Shown: positions 10,886 to 20,459, numbered from the stretch's first letter. The stretch is 56,920 bases of DNA from Enterobacteriaceae bacterium UBA2655 (GCA_002359495.1 DENB01000010.1:1-56920), one strand, 5' to 3'. Notes: generated by a model from the sequence alone, not told the origin. A program made the numbers and translations.

Positions 10886-12366
10886 CCCGGCTCTCCGCTG
10901 TGGGTCTGTTCGGCAGTGACGCGAAGCACCTCTTCCAGGCTGGTATCCCCCTGCATCGCTCGCAACAGCCCGTTCTGCCGCAGGCTGCGCGCCTGCTGAC
11001 GCAGCAGCGATTCCATCCCGCTTTCGCCCTGCATCTCGCCAATCGCCTGTCTCAGAGCGCGATCGATGGTCATCACCTCGTGAATAGCGATCCGCCCCAG
11101 ATAGCCGCTCTGACGGCAGCGATCGCAGCCCTGCGGATGCCAGAGCCGGGACGGCAGCGGCCCGGCGGCGGAGAACAGCGCTTTTTCTACGGCGGAGACG
11201 GGCCGGGCGATCCGACAGTCAGGGCAGAGGCGGCGCACCAGGCGCTGCGCCAGTACCCCCGTCAGCGAACTGGCGATCAGATAAGGCTCCACGCCCATAT
11301 CCTGAAGACGCGAGACGGCGCCGCAAGCGCTGTTGGTGTGCAGGGTCGAAAGCACTAAATGGCCGGTCAGCGACGCCTGAACCGCGATTCTCGCCGTCTC
11401 GCCGTCGCGGATTTCCCCAATCATCACCACATCGGGATCCTGACGTAAAATGGCGCGCAGCCCACGGGCAAAAGTCATATCCACCGCGCTGTTTACCTGC
11501 GTCTGGCCGATCCCTTCCAGCTCATATTCGATGGGATCTTCCACCGTGAGGATATTGCGTTCGTTGCTGTTGAGTGCGGAAAGCATGGCGTAGAGCGTGG
11601 TGCTTTTGCCGGAGCCGGTCGGTCCGGTCACCAAAATGATGCCGTGCGGCTGGCGGATCTGCTGTTTCAGCCGTGCCAAATCGTCATCCTGCATGCCAAG
11701 CTCGGCCAGTCCGAACGCCAGATTGGTTTTATCCAGCAGACGCATCACGATCCGTTCGCCATGGCGGGCGGGAATGGTGGAAACGCGCACGTCGATGGCC
11801 CGGCTGCCGAGGCGTAACGAAATACGGCCATCCTGAGGAAGACGCTTTTCGGCGATATCCAGCCGGGCCATCACCTTAATACGTGAGATCAGCATGGCGG
11901 AAAGCTTGCGGGCCGGCTGCAGCACCGGGATCAGCACGCCGTCGATGCGGAACCGGATAACAAGAGTTTTTTCGAAGGTTTCGATATGAATATCCGATGC
12001 CTTCTCTTTGACCGCTTCGGCCAGAATGGCGTTGATCAGGCGAATGACGGGAGAATTCTCCGCCGTATTCAGCACATCTTCGTTATCTGAGATCTCCTCG
12101 GTTAACGCCATCAGGTCAATAGAGGCGTCCATGTCATCCGCGATCTGTCGGGATGCTGAGGCGTGCCGTTGTTTCAGCTCCGTCAGCCGCTCCTCAAACT
12201 TCTCGTCGGTGACGAAACGCGGCTGAATAGCGCCCCGGTATTGACGCTGCGCCTCCAGCAAGGCCATTGGCGAAGCATCCTGTCGCGCAACGATCTCATC
12301 TTCGCCAATCAATACTCCCTGCTGCTGAAAAAAGCTCAGCGCGCTTTCGGCGTATTTTTTCTCCAT
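10882..12366 (-). CDS. gspE: Type II secretion hexameric ATPase GspE
   Basis: A 494-residue cytoplasmic ATPase powering pseudopilus assembly. Visible parts are an N1-type domain, the Walker A motif GPTGSGKST (248-256), an Asp box (about 272-282, TVEDPIEY), the Walker B region PDVVMIGEIRD with E318, a His box (GHLVLSTLHTN), and the tetracysteine zinc domain (C381, C384, C414, C417). All catalytic motifs are intact. Length equals the family norm. It starts 14 bases after gspD. Confidence 0.97.
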   Translation of the reverse strand: MEKKYAESALSFFQQQGVLIGEDEIVARQDASPMALLEAQRQYRGAIQPRFVTDEKFEERLTELKQRHASASRQIADDMDASIDLMALTEEISDNEDVLNTAENSPVIRLINAILAEAVKEKASDIHIETFEKTLVIRFRIDGVLIPVLQPARKLSAMLISRIKVMARLDIAEKRLPQDGRISLRLGSRAIDVRVSTIPARHGERIVMRLLDKTNLAFGLAELGMQDDDLARLKQQIRQPHGIILVTGPTGSGKSTTLYAMLSALNSNERNILTVEDPIEYELEGIGQTQVNSAVDMTFARGLRAILRQDPDVVMIGEIRDGETARIAVQASLTGHLVLSTLHTNSACGAVSRLQDMGVEPYLIASSLTGVLAQRLVRRLCPDCRIARPVSAVEKALFSAAGPLPSRLWHPQGCDRCRQSGYLGRIAIHEVMTIDRALRQAIGEMQGESGMESLLRQQARSLRQNGLLRAMQGDTSLEEVLRVTAEQTHSGEPG

Positions 12367-12380
12367 CGGGCCGCCGCGCC

Positions 12381-14297
12381 TTATTGCCTAAAAGGATTGC
12401 GCGGGCGCGCGGCTTTTTCGCTGGCGTCCGACGGCAGTGCGGGCAACATGACGTCGTCTGGCGGCGGCAAAATGCCGGGCAGCGACTTTTCGCGCCGCTG
12501 CTCGAAATCCGCCCTGACGTCGCGATATTTTTTGCCGGAGACGTGGCCGTAGATCTCATCGTCGGGAATGATGGTGGTTTTGATAAACACCATCAGGTTG
12601 CGTTTGCTTGTTTCATTGGAGGTATAACGGAAAAGTTGCCCGACCAGCGGAATATCGCCCAGCAGCGGCACCTTGGAAATATTCTGCTTATTGACGTCCT
12701 CGATTAAGCCGCCCAACACCACCGTCTGTCCGTTGTTGACGATCACCTCATTGCTGATGGTTCGCGTATTAAATGTCGGTCCAAGGTTGCCAGCTTCGCT
12801 GCTGGTTTTATCCACGCTGGAAACCTCCTGCTCGATTTTTAGCTGGACGGTATTGCCGTCATTGATCTGCGGCGTGACCTTCAACCGGGTGCCGACCGTT
12901 TTACGCTCTACGGTATTGAACACGTTGTTATCGCTGGTGGTGGTGCGCGATCCCGACAGCACTGGCACATCCTGCCCGGCATTGAACGAGGCCTCTTTGT
13001 TATCCAGCGTGACGACGCTGGGAGTAGAGAGGATTTCGCTTTTGGAATCCTGCGCCAGCGCCGTCAACAATGTGCTGAAATCGCCACGGAAAAAGCCAGT
13101 GGCGAGGCCGTTTACCGCGCCGTTCAGAATGCCTTTATCTTCTTTAAGATTGGCGATCGGCAGGCCGGTATCGGTAAACTGCGCGCCGCCGTAGCGGGAA
13201 TTCCACTGCACGCCCAGATTCAATCCGCTGCCATCCTGCACTTCCGCGATAATCGCCTCGACCAGCACCTGAGAGCGCCGGATATCAAGCTGCTGAATTA
13301 CTTTCTCCAGCGAGCTCATCACGCCCTGCGGCGCGGTGATAATCAACGAGTTGGTCTGCGCATCTGCCGCAACATTGATTTCGCTGTCGGTCATCATGGC
13401 GTTTTTGGCGCTCTTTCCACTCTGGGCTGCAGTAAATTTCTCACCGACCCCGGTCAGCACCTCGGCGATTTGCGCGGCGTTGGCGTAACGCAGATAAAAG
13501 ACGCGCGTGCTGCCCTGAAATCCGCCTTCGGTATCCAGGCTGCGAATAATGTCGCGGGTTTTGCTGCGCGCCTGCGGAGGACCGCTAATCACCAGCGTAT
13601 TAGTGCGTTGATCCGCAACCACTTTCGCCATCAGCGCGCCCGCGTTCTGCCCTTTCAGCTCCTCATTGCTGAGCTGATTCAGCAGGTCCGCCAGCTCTTT
13701 CGCCGAGCCGTTTTTTACCGCCACGGTTTCCCGCTGCTGAATGCCGGCGCGGTCGACGCGCTCGATGACTTCGACCAGACGGTTTACGGTTGCCGCTTTG
13801 CCGGTCAGGATAATCACATTGGAAGGTTCGTAATGCACCACGTTACCCACGCCGCTAACGTCGTTCAGCTGGCGCAGCACGGGAGCCAGATCGCGCGCGG
13901 GAACGTTATCCATCTGCACCATGCGCGTAATCACCTCATCGCCCTTGCCGGGATTCAGCCGATCGGCGACAGGAGCGCCTGCGGTTTTCACCTTGCCGGA
14001 GCGGATGACTTTCAGTAAACCGTTGTCCCCAGGCACAATGCTGTAGCCGTACAGATCCAACACGCTGAGGAAAAACTGGTAATACTCCTCTTCGGTAAAC
14101 ATGTCATAGCTTTTAACCGAAATTTTTCCCTCAATCGAAGGATCCACCAGAATGGTTTTATGCAAAGACTGGCTGACGACATCAATAAAATCACGGATAT
14201 CAGTATTCTGAAAATTAGCGCTGAAATTCGCGGCGAAGGTGGCAAGCGGCGCCGTCAAAAAAGAGAACAGGCAGGCGCGTAATAAAAAAGTTTTCAT
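12381..14297 (-). CDS. gspD: Type II secretion outer-membrane secretin GspD
   Basis: A 638-residue secretin that forms the outer-membrane channel. A signal peptide covers residues 1-22 (cleavage near ATFA). It is followed by N0 (about 25-100), three N domains (about 120-350) and the C-terminal secretin barrel (about 380-590), with VPVLSG, GTRLKVTPQI and VPLLGDIPLVGQLF motifs. The C-terminal tail (about 590-638, proline and charge rich) is where a pilotin would bind, but no gspS pilotin gene is seen in the window. It lies between gspC and gspE with gaps of 20 and 14 bases. Confidence 0.97.
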   Translation of the reverse strand: MKTFLLRACLFSFLTAPLATFAANFSANFQNTDIRDFIDVVSQSLHKTILVDPSIEGKISVKSYDMFTEEEYYQFFLSVLDLYGYSIVPGDNGLLKVIRSGKVKTAGAPVADRLNPGKGDEVITRMVQMDNVPARDLAPVLRQLNDVSGVGNVVHYEPSNVIILTGKAATVNRLVEVIERVDRAGIQQRETVAVKNGSAKELADLLNQLSNEELKGQNAGALMAKVVADQRTNTLVISGPPQARSKTRDIIRSLDTEGGFQGSTRVFYLRYANAAQIAEVLTGVGEKFTAAQSGKSAKNAMMTDSEINVAADAQTNSLIITAPQGVMSSLEKVIQQLDIRRSQVLVEAIIAEVQDGSGLNLGVQWNSRYGGAQFTDTGLPIANLKEDKGILNGAVNGLATGFFRGDFSTLLTALAQDSKSEILSTPSVVTLDNKEASFNAGQDVPVLSGSRTTTSDNNVFNTVERKTVGTRLKVTPQINDGNTVQLKIEQEVSSVDKTSSEAGNLGPTFNTRTISNEVIVNNGQTVVLGGLIEDVNKQNISKVPLLGDIPLVGQLFRYTSNETSKRNLMVFIKTTIIPDDEIYGHVSGKKYRDVRADFEQRREKSLPGILPPPDDVMLPALPSDASEKAARPRNPFRQ

Positions 14298-14317
14298 ATC
14301 ATGTCGTCAGGTTATGT

Positions 14318-14836
14318 TTATTGTTTTTTCACCGCCGCATTGGGCGTCGGTTCCGCACTATTTTTCCGGTATTTTTTTAACGCGAGAGAAAGGGTTTTGC
14401 CATAACTGGTAATATTGACGTAATCGCTGGCGATGCGGGTAAGGGTGGCGTCCGGGTGGTCGCGTAATTTTTCTCCAACATGGTAATTGCGCTGCCGATC
14501 CCCTTTGCGCAACGTCGCTATGGATAACAGGGGGTCATCGCTATAGCTAATTCCCTGTAGCTGATGATCGAAGGGCGTCATCACGGCGCTGACTTCCGCC
14601 GGTGGAAGTCGGGCTTCCCTGAACAGAGAGACGAGCGCGGCATACATCGCGGCATCAGGCGCTGCGCGGCCGTTCGGCAAAGACGACATCGGATCCTGTC
14701 GGCTGACATGCAGAATATTTTGATAAGCGGCGAAAGTCGCTCCAGCGGCTATGCCCAGCGACGCCAACGCGATTAACGCGGCGCGATACGATTGCTGCTT
14801 CTCCATTTTTCTGGCTATCTCCTTATCCGTTAACAT
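14318..14836 (-). CDS. gspC: Type II secretion protein GspC, short form without PDZ domain
   Basis: A 172-residue bitopic protein: short cytoplasmic tail, one membrane helix (about 20-38) and a periplasmic homology region (about 70-155, with LQGISYSDDPLLSIATL) that binds the N0 domain of GspD. Typical GspC proteins have about 270 residues and end in a PDZ or coiled-coil domain involved in substrate selection; that domain is absent here. The stop is followed 20 bases later by gspD, so this is not a frameshift within view. A second ATG at 14806 has AGGAG upstream, leaving the start uncertain by ten codons. First gene of the minus-strand gsp operon. Confidence 0.88.
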   Translation of the reverse strand: MLTDKEIARKMEKQQSYRAALIALASLGIAAGATFAAYQNILHVSRQDPMSSLPNGRAAPDAAMYAALVSLFREARLPPAEVSAVMTPFDHQLQGISYSDDPLLSIATLRKGDRQRNYHVGEKLRDHPDATLTRIASDYVNITSYGKTLSLALKKYRKNSAEPTPNAAVKKQ

Positions 14837-15020
14837 CAGAGTAAGAGATTTCCTGGCTGAAATAATGAGCGTTTTATAATTTATTTTGATGCTAAGAAAA
14901 CAACCGGGAATTAATGCTAATCCTGCATCAAAAAACCATCATGATAATATTCCCGTGTCCGGGATAATGGCCCGCTGACATTGCGCAGAGTCAACGCCAC
15001 TCCTTAACGAATACAACGCC
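14837..15020. promoter_or_regulatory. Divergent promoter region between gspC and gspA
   Basis: A 184-base region separates the gspC-O operon (minus) from gspAB (plus) and should contain both promoters. It is AT-rich near gspC. No operator could be named with confidence. Confidence 0.6.
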
Positions 15021-16433
15021 ATGAATCCTGATTGCCCGATAAACCCTGGTACAGACGGGGACGCCCTAATTAAAAAAACCGACCGCTATCTGGATATTTT
15101 TAATGCCGTACGTTATCTGTCCAGCCAGCATATTCACTGCCTGATTGAGAGCGAAAGCGATCTAACCCTTCAGGCGTTTTATCAGGCGCTGCGCGACGCT
15201 TTTCCGCTGGCAAGCTTGCTTGACGGCGCCCGGCAGGACGGGTCGGCTTGCCTGGCGCATCGCGGCCCGGCGACAGACGCAAGCGCGCAGCCGGCGATCG
15301 TCATCGGCGCAGAAAAATTAACCCCCGACTGCTATGCGCGCCTGACGGCGCTGGCGCGCTGCCCGGAGCGCGCCTTTAGCGGATTGATTTTGCTGGCGCG
15401 CGGCGCTGACAAAAAAAGGCTCAGACGCAGTCTCAGGCCGCTGTCGGTTTCCTGTTTTTCACTCGGTCGTTTAACCCGCCGGGAGTGTTTCGCCTGGCTG
15501 GACAGAGAGCTGGAGCAACGCGGTCTCGCCGACGGCGTTTTCAGCGACAGGCGAAAAAGGCAGCTGATCGGCGCGGGTCAGCGCTTCCCCGAACGGGTTC
15601 GTTTGCTGGCGCTGACGGCGCGCAGCTACCTCTGTAACGCGCCCTCTGCGCGCGTCGCCGCCGCGCATATCCGGGCCGTCAGCAGAGCCTGCAATAATCG
15701 CTGGCTGAGCGGCGGCCAGGCGCTGCTGCTGGCGGCGCTGATCGGCTTGGCGGCGGGCTGCGGCGCCTGGGCGATAAAAGAAAAAAGCGCGGCGTGGCTG
15801 GAAAAGCGGTTTCATACCGCCGCGCCGACGTTGACGCCGCCCGGCTTGCTGACGGTTTCGGCATCCGGCGATCAGGCCATGCAGCAGCTGTTCGGCGTAT
15901 GGGGTTATCAGATCACGCTGAAGGACGCGACCTGTGAAAATGCGCTGCGCGCCGGTCTGCGCTGTGTCACCCTTAACAAAAGCGTGCCAGAGTTGATTCA
16001 CGGCGGCAATCCCTGGATTGCTGAGATTCTTTGGCAAGACAAACGTTACTACGCCGTTGTGGTCGGCGGCGCAGCAGACGGGCATCTCGACATGCTGATG
16101 GCTGGAAAAACCTGGCGCGCCTCAAAAACCTGGCTTTCCCGCCATGCCGCCCCCCGCGCCATTCTGTTCACAATGCTGTCGCCCTCGCTGGCGGATAAAA
16201 TTTCCTTCCGCTCTCCAGCTCAGGATATTCGCTGGCTCGACAGCAAGCTCAGCCAGATTCTGTTGCTGAATCCGCTGGGCGCGGAAAAATGGAGCGCCGG
16301 GCTGGAAGAGCGGGTGAAACGCTTGCAGAAAAGCGCTGGCTTGCAGGTTGATGGCCTGCCGGGCAGCGCCACCCTGATGGCGGTGGGCCAGCAAACGGGC
16401 GAAGCGCCCGCCTTAAAAATCGATTCGGAATAA
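15021..16433 (+). CDS. gspA: GspA/ExeA-like protein with degenerate ATPase domain
   Basis: A 470-residue inner-membrane protein that in its family helps assemble the secretin through peptidoglycan. The N-terminal half has the length and pattern of the AAA ATPase domain of GspA, but the Walker A position (about residues 38-50, HCLIESESDLTLQ) lacks the glycines and the GK[ST] core, and the Walker B site reads AIVIGAEKL without the acidic pair. One membrane helix lies at about 232-252. The periplasmic half has a C39-peptidase-like segment (LFGVWGYQITL) and a C-terminal peptidoglycan-binding repeat (VKRLQKSAGLQVDGLPGSAT, about 432-452). It is followed 12 bases later by gspB. Assembly is likely still structural, but ATP hydrolysis is doubtful. 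Confidence 0.85.
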   Translation: MNPDCPINPGTDGDALIKKTDRYLDIFNAVRYLSSQHIHCLIESESDLTLQAFYQALRDAFPLASLLDGARQDGSACLAHRGPATDASAQPAIVIGAEKLTPDCYARLTALARCPERAFSGLILLARGADKKRLRRSLRPLSVSCFSLGRLTRRECFAWLDRELEQRGLADGVFSDRRKRQLIGAGQRFPERVRLLALTARSYLCNAPSARVAAAHIRAVSRACNNRWLSGGQALLLAALIGLAAGCGAWAIKEKSAAWLEKRFHTAAPTLTPPGLLTVSASGDQAMQQLFGVWGYQITLKDATCENALRAGLRCVTLNKSVPELIHGGNPWIAEILWQDKRYYAVVVGGAADGHLDMLMAGKTWRASKTWLSRHAAPRAILFTMLSPSLADKISFRSPAQDIRWLDSKLSQILLLNPLGAEKWSAGLEERVKRLQKSAGLQVDGLPGSATLMAVGQQTGEAPALKIDSE

Positions 16434-16445
16434 GGAAGTAACAGG

Positions 16446-16847
16446 ATGCGCTTTTTCCACATGACGCACGCCAGAGTAGCAAATGGCGCGCTATGGGCAA
16501 CGCGGCGGCCCGGGTTTTGGCTGGCCGTCGTGACGGCCGCCGTGACGCTGGGCTTTAGCGCCGTCACGCTGGGCTGTTTTATGCAGAAGACGGTTCGTCA
16601 GCAACCCCCGGCAGACGACGCGCCGCAGGAAGTGGCGCTCCACTACGTCTACGCCGCGCGCCCGCTACCGGAAAACACGCCGCCGGCATCGCTTTCTCCC
16701 TCCGACGACGCCTCCCCCGACGAAGATGCGCTGCCGGAGCAGCTGGAATTCTCGCAGCAAGGCGCCGAAGATGCCGAAGATTCAGCTTACCGCCAGCAGC
16801 TTTATGAAAACGTCACGCGGGCGTTGCGGGAACGGCAGGCCCCTTAA
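16446..16847 (+). CDS. gspB: Short GspB-like secretion accessory protein
   Basis: A 133-residue protein with one N-terminal membrane helix (about 24-45) and an acidic, proline-rich periplasmic tail. It follows gspA directly, with AGGA nine bases before the ATG. GspB/ExeB proteins work with GspA in secretin assembly. Here the conserved C-terminal domain is only weakly recognisable, so the name rests mostly on position. The TAA stop overlaps the stop of the convergent sensor kinase gene. Confidence 0.7.
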   Translation: MRFFHMTHARVANGALWATRRPGFWLAVVTAAVTLGFSAVTLGCFMQKTVRQQPPADDAPQEVALHYVYAARPLPENTPPASLSPSDDASPDEDALPEQLEFSQQGAEDAEDSAYRQQLYENVTRALRERQAP

Positions 16848-19798
16848 GTTGACGGAGACGCCGCCAGCTCCTGCGCCATATCCGCGCAAATCCGTTCCAC
16901 ATTGTCCGCGAAGGCTGTGATTGCGCTTTCAAGCGAGCGAAACGCCTCTGACGAAAAGGCGTCGCGCTTATCCTGTGCTTCCGCCAGCCGTTCGATCTCG
17001 TCGCAACAGACGGCGACCTTTTGACAGCTAAGTATTCTCGCCAGGCCTTTTACTTTATGCGCCATCTCCGCCAGCGCGGCGCGATCCTGAAGCGAAGCGA
17101 TCTCCGCCAGCGTCTGTTTGTCCTGCTCAAGCTGCTGCCTGACTTCATGCAGGAAGGAATGGGCCATCTGCACGTCGCCGCCCACCATCGCCTCGACGCT
17201 TTTACGAATATTGTGCGTCTTTTCGAGCGGCGCTGGCGCCGCACCCAACGTCTGCTGGCAGTGTTTCTCCAGAATGTGCACGATCTGATCAAGCGAAACC
17301 GGCTTAAACAGACAGTCATCCATGCCCGCCTGCAGACATTTCTCCATCGCCTCGGCGCGGGCGTTGGCGGTAAACCCAATCAACACCGTGGCCGTTAACT
17401 GCTGCGCCCGCTCCTGCTGACGAATTCTCCGGCTCAGGTCGCAACCGTTGAGTTCAGGCAGGTTGCAGTCGATGATCATCGCGTCGTAGCCGCCGCCATT
17501 CGCCCACTGCGCATATCCCTCTTCGCCGTTCGTGGCTTCATCGACCTGATGCCCGAGGAATTTAAGCTGCTGTGTCAATAGGATACGATTCGGCTTGTAA
17601 TCCTCCACGATCAGCAGGCGCAGGCCAGACTGCGGCGCGTCAGCCGCGTCAAGACTTTCTCCGGCATCGTCGATATCTATCGTCTGCGCTTCCGGCAGAG
17701 TCAGCGTAAAGCTCACCCGCGTACCCAGGCCGGGAACGCTTTCAAGCTGCAGCTTGCCGCCCATTTTTTCACACAGGGCGCGGCTGATAACCAGTCCCAG
17801 TCCTGCGCCCTGACGGGCGTCGGCGCCGGGAGTCGCCAGCTGGCTGAACGGCGCGAAAAGCTTTTTCTGATCCGCCTGCGTAATGCCGGGACCGCTATCC
17901 GTTACCGTTACCGTGACGCGGGTCGCCTGCTCATTTTCCTTCTGCAAATGCAGATGGACTTTCACTTCGCCTTTCTGAGTAAATTTCAGCGCGTTGCTGA
18001 TCAAATTAGAGAGGATCTGTTTATAGCGCAGCGGGTCGACCCGCAGCTTCGCGCTGTTTTCACCCTCGCAGCTGAGCGACAGACGCAGCTGTTTTTGCAT
18101 CGCCGGTCCGTGGAAGATACGCATAACCGAACGGGTCAGAGCGTGGATATCCGCGGCTTCCGTTTCGAGGGCGAGGTGGCCCGATTCAATACGGGAGATA
18201 TCGAGAATATCGCCGATCAGTTCGACCATGCCGGATGCGGCGTCAAAAGCGACCTCAAGCAGCTCTGCGTCGCTTTTACGCTGGCGCTTATTTTTCAGCG
18301 TCAGCTCGAGAATGCCGATGATGGCGTTCAGCGGCGTGCGCAGCTCGTGACTCATGGTGGAAAGGAAGGTCGACTTCGCCTTGTTAGCCTCCTCCGCGCG
18401 AACGCGCGCGCTTTCCAGCGCTTCCATCAGCTTTTGCCTGTCGGTGATATCGTACCAGCCGCAGTAGACCCCGGAGATGGCGCCCTGTCCGTCATAGTAG
18501 GGCATGATCCAGTGGAAAACGGTTTTGTCGAAGGCGGCGTTTTCAAAATGGAGCGTTCTGTCGCCCATCAGCGGCTTGCCTTCCGACATAACCTGGAGGT
18601 AGTCCGCGTGAAACATCATGGCCGTGGGGTGCTGCAACGGTACCGCCTGGATGTTCCGTCCGATCACCTGCTCGCGCTCCAGCCCCAACGCCTCCAGGTA
18701 GCTGTCATTGCAGGAGATAAGAATGCCGTTTCTGTCACGCACGTAAATCGGCGCCGGCACGCCATTCATAATGACATTCATAAAGCGCAGGTTTTCGCTG
18801 ATCGCCTGTTTGGCATATTTACAGACGAGGTACTGTTTGCGCAGATAGATGCCCCAGAGCAGCGAGAACAGGATAAAAGTGAAAGAACCCAGGGTGATTT
18901 TTAAAAAGTTTTGATGCCAGCTGCGCCAGACGCTGCCGCCCTCGACCAGCTTATCCGCATCCCAGCTGTTATTTAGGTTTTCAATGCCTTTGTTAGAGAT
19001 AACGTCCAGCACTTTGTTGATGATGCTTAGCAATTCGGGATCGTTTTTCGCGATGCCGAAAGCGAGATAAGATTGCATATCAGGCAAGATCGTCGTGTAT
19101 TTCAGCTGCGCTTCGCCATAATTTTTTATCTGATACTGGGCGTTTTTCAAGGTTGTCACCGCCCCGCTCACTTTGCCATCCAGCAATAACTCTACCGCTT
19201 GAGACGCGTTGTCCGCCTCCACCAGATGAACGTCGCGATAACGCTGGCGGATACAGGCCGCCGCCGGGCTTCCTTCGCGGACGGAAAGCTTTTTCCCTTT
19301 CATCTCGCCAGGCTGCTGCGGCGCGTCGGACTGGCGGGCGGAGAGCATGACGTAATCATTACGCTGCCAGTAGTTTGAATAGGCGATAACGTCGCGATAA
19401 CGGTTATCCGGCGCGATCGCACCAATCATCTCCGCCTGGCCTCTTGTCAGTTTACTCACCATGTCGTCCACGTTTTCCGCAGTACTGACGGTAAAACTCA
19501 GACCGGTGAAAATACGGATGATGGTGAAAAGGTCTGAACTGATGCCGTTGAAATTCTCATGGTTATCGACAAAGGCGTAAGGTGCGTAAGAATCGGTAAT
19601 CACGACGCGAACGACCGGGTGCGCCTTAATCCAGGCCTTTTCCTGCGGCGTGAGAAGAAACGTATTCTGGCTGTAAGGGCGGGAGCTTTCCGCAGGCGGC
19701 GCCAAATTGCCCCTATTGGAGCAAGGATCGGCCGACCAGGCGTGAAAAGAGAACACCGCCCACAGGACGATGCCTGCCCGGATGATGACATTCAACAT
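16844..19798 (-). CDS. EvgS/BvgS-type unorthodox hybrid sensor kinase, single periplasmic domain
   Basis: A 984-residue phosphorelay sensor. In order: signal peptide (1-22), one SBP_bac_3 Venus-flytrap periplasmic domain (about 55-280), membrane helix (about 301-319), PAS domain (about 335-455), HisKA with SHELRTP (H484), HATPase with N box SNALKF and the DSGPGI and GAGLGL boxes, receiver with D777, and a C-terminal HPt with H913 in HKVKG. The layout matches EvgS/BvgS, but those have two flytrap domains and about 1,200 residues; this one has only one. It lies 31 bases downstream of a LuxR-type response regulator in the same operon, the order of evgAS. The signal is unknown. Confidence 0.93.
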   Translation of the reverse strand: MLNVIIRAGIVLWAVFSFHAWSADPCSNRGNLAPPAESSRPYSQNTFLLTPQEKAWIKAHPVVRVVITDSYAPYAFVDNHENFNGISSDLFTIIRIFTGLSFTVSTAENVDDMVSKLTRGQAEMIGAIAPDNRYRDVIAYSNYWQRNDYVMLSARQSDAPQQPGEMKGKKLSVREGSPAAACIRQRYRDVHLVEADNASQAVELLLDGKVSGAVTTLKNAQYQIKNYGEAQLKYTTILPDMQSYLAFGIAKNDPELLSIINKVLDVISNKGIENLNNSWDADKLVEGGSVWRSWHQNFLKITLGSFTFILFSLLWGIYLRKQYLVCKYAKQAISENLRFMNVIMNGVPAPIYVRDRNGILISCNDSYLEALGLEREQVIGRNIQAVPLQHPTAMMFHADYLQVMSEGKPLMGDRTLHFENAAFDKTVFHWIMPYYDGQGAISGVYCGWYDITDRQKLMEALESARVRAEEANKAKSTFLSTMSHELRTPLNAIIGILELTLKNKRQRKSDAELLEVAFDAASGMVELIGDILDISRIESGHLALETEAADIHALTRSVMRIFHGPAMQKQLRLSLSCEGENSAKLRVDPLRYKQILSNLISNALKFTQKGEVKVHLHLQKENEQATRVTVTVTDSGPGITQADQKKLFAPFSQLATPGADARQGAGLGLVISRALCEKMGGKLQLESVPGLGTRVSFTLTLPEAQTIDIDDAGESLDAADAPQSGLRLLIVEDYKPNRILLTQQLKFLGHQVDEATNGEEGYAQWANGGGYDAMIIDCNLPELNGCDLSRRIRQQERAQQLTATVLIGFTANARAEAMEKCLQAGMDDCLFKPVSLDQIVHILEKHCQQTLGAAPAPLEKTHNIRKSVEAMVGGDVQMAHSFLHEVRQQLEQDKQTLAEIASLQDRAALAEMAHKVKGLARILSCQKVAVCCDEIERLAEAQDKRDAFSSEAFRSLESAITAFADNVERICADMAQELAASPST

Positions 19799-19829
19799 AG
19801 GGGATACCTGTATAAGCGGAAACGAGGAA

Positions 19830-20459
19830 TTAGCTGATTAACGCCTGCTGCTTTGCAATATCGACAAGTTCAATTAGAGAGCTTGCGCTCAGTTTCTTTA
19901 ACAGACGCGTTTTATAGGTGCTGATGGTTTTACAGCTCAGGTTAAGCTCATCGGCGATGCGTTTATTTGCCCAGCCGCTGGCCAGATACTGCAATACCGC
20001 CAGCTCGCGCGACGACAGGTTTTGCGGCCCCGCCTGTTTATCCGCTGCGCATGACGCGCCCAGCAGCGAAGGGCTAAGAGAGGCGGGAAACCACAGTTTG
20101 CCTTTGCGCACCGCCTTAATGGCATCTTCCAGATCGCCCAATCCTTCATCTTTCGCTACGAAGCCGGACGCGCCAGCCCTGGCGCAACGCAGCGCCCAAG
20201 TTTCGGCCGGCTTTGACGACAGGACCAGAATACGGCTTTGGCTATTGAAATTTTTTAGCCGTGACAGCAGCTCCAGCCCATCCATTCCCGGCAGGCCAAT
20301 ATCCAAAATAATGAGTTCAGGCTTAATCAGCCTCGCTTTTTTTAACGCATCGTAGCCGCACCCGGTTTCAGCGCTGACGACAATGTCGCAGCGTTGCAGG
20401 AGCATTTTTACCGCTAAAAGAACGACGGGATGATCATCGACAATCAGAGCTTCAAGCAT
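19830..20459 (-). CDS. LuxR/NarL-family response regulator, EvgA-like
   Basis: A 209-residue regulator: receiver domain (about 1-120) with acidic pair DD at 8-9, phosphoacceptor D53 in LIILDIGLPG and a conserved K in GFVAKDEG, then a LuxR-type helix-turn-helix (about 145-205, LSSRELAVLQYL, NLSCKTISTYKTRLL). The frame extends further upstream, but the ATG at 20459 gives the usual N-terminus and length (EvgA and BvgA have 204-209 residues). It is first in the operon with the sensor kinase and is its obvious partner. Targets are unknown. Confidence 0.93.
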   Translation of the reverse strand: MLEALIVDDHPVVLLAVKMLLQRCDIVVSAETGCGYDALKKARLIKPELIILDIGLPGMDGLELLSRLKNFNSQSRILVLSSKPAETWALRCARAGASGFVAKDEGLGDLEDAIKAVRKGKLWFPASLSPSLLGASCAADKQAGPQNLSSRELAVLQYLASGWANKRIADELNLSCKTISTYKTRLLKKLSASSLIELVDIAKQQALIS

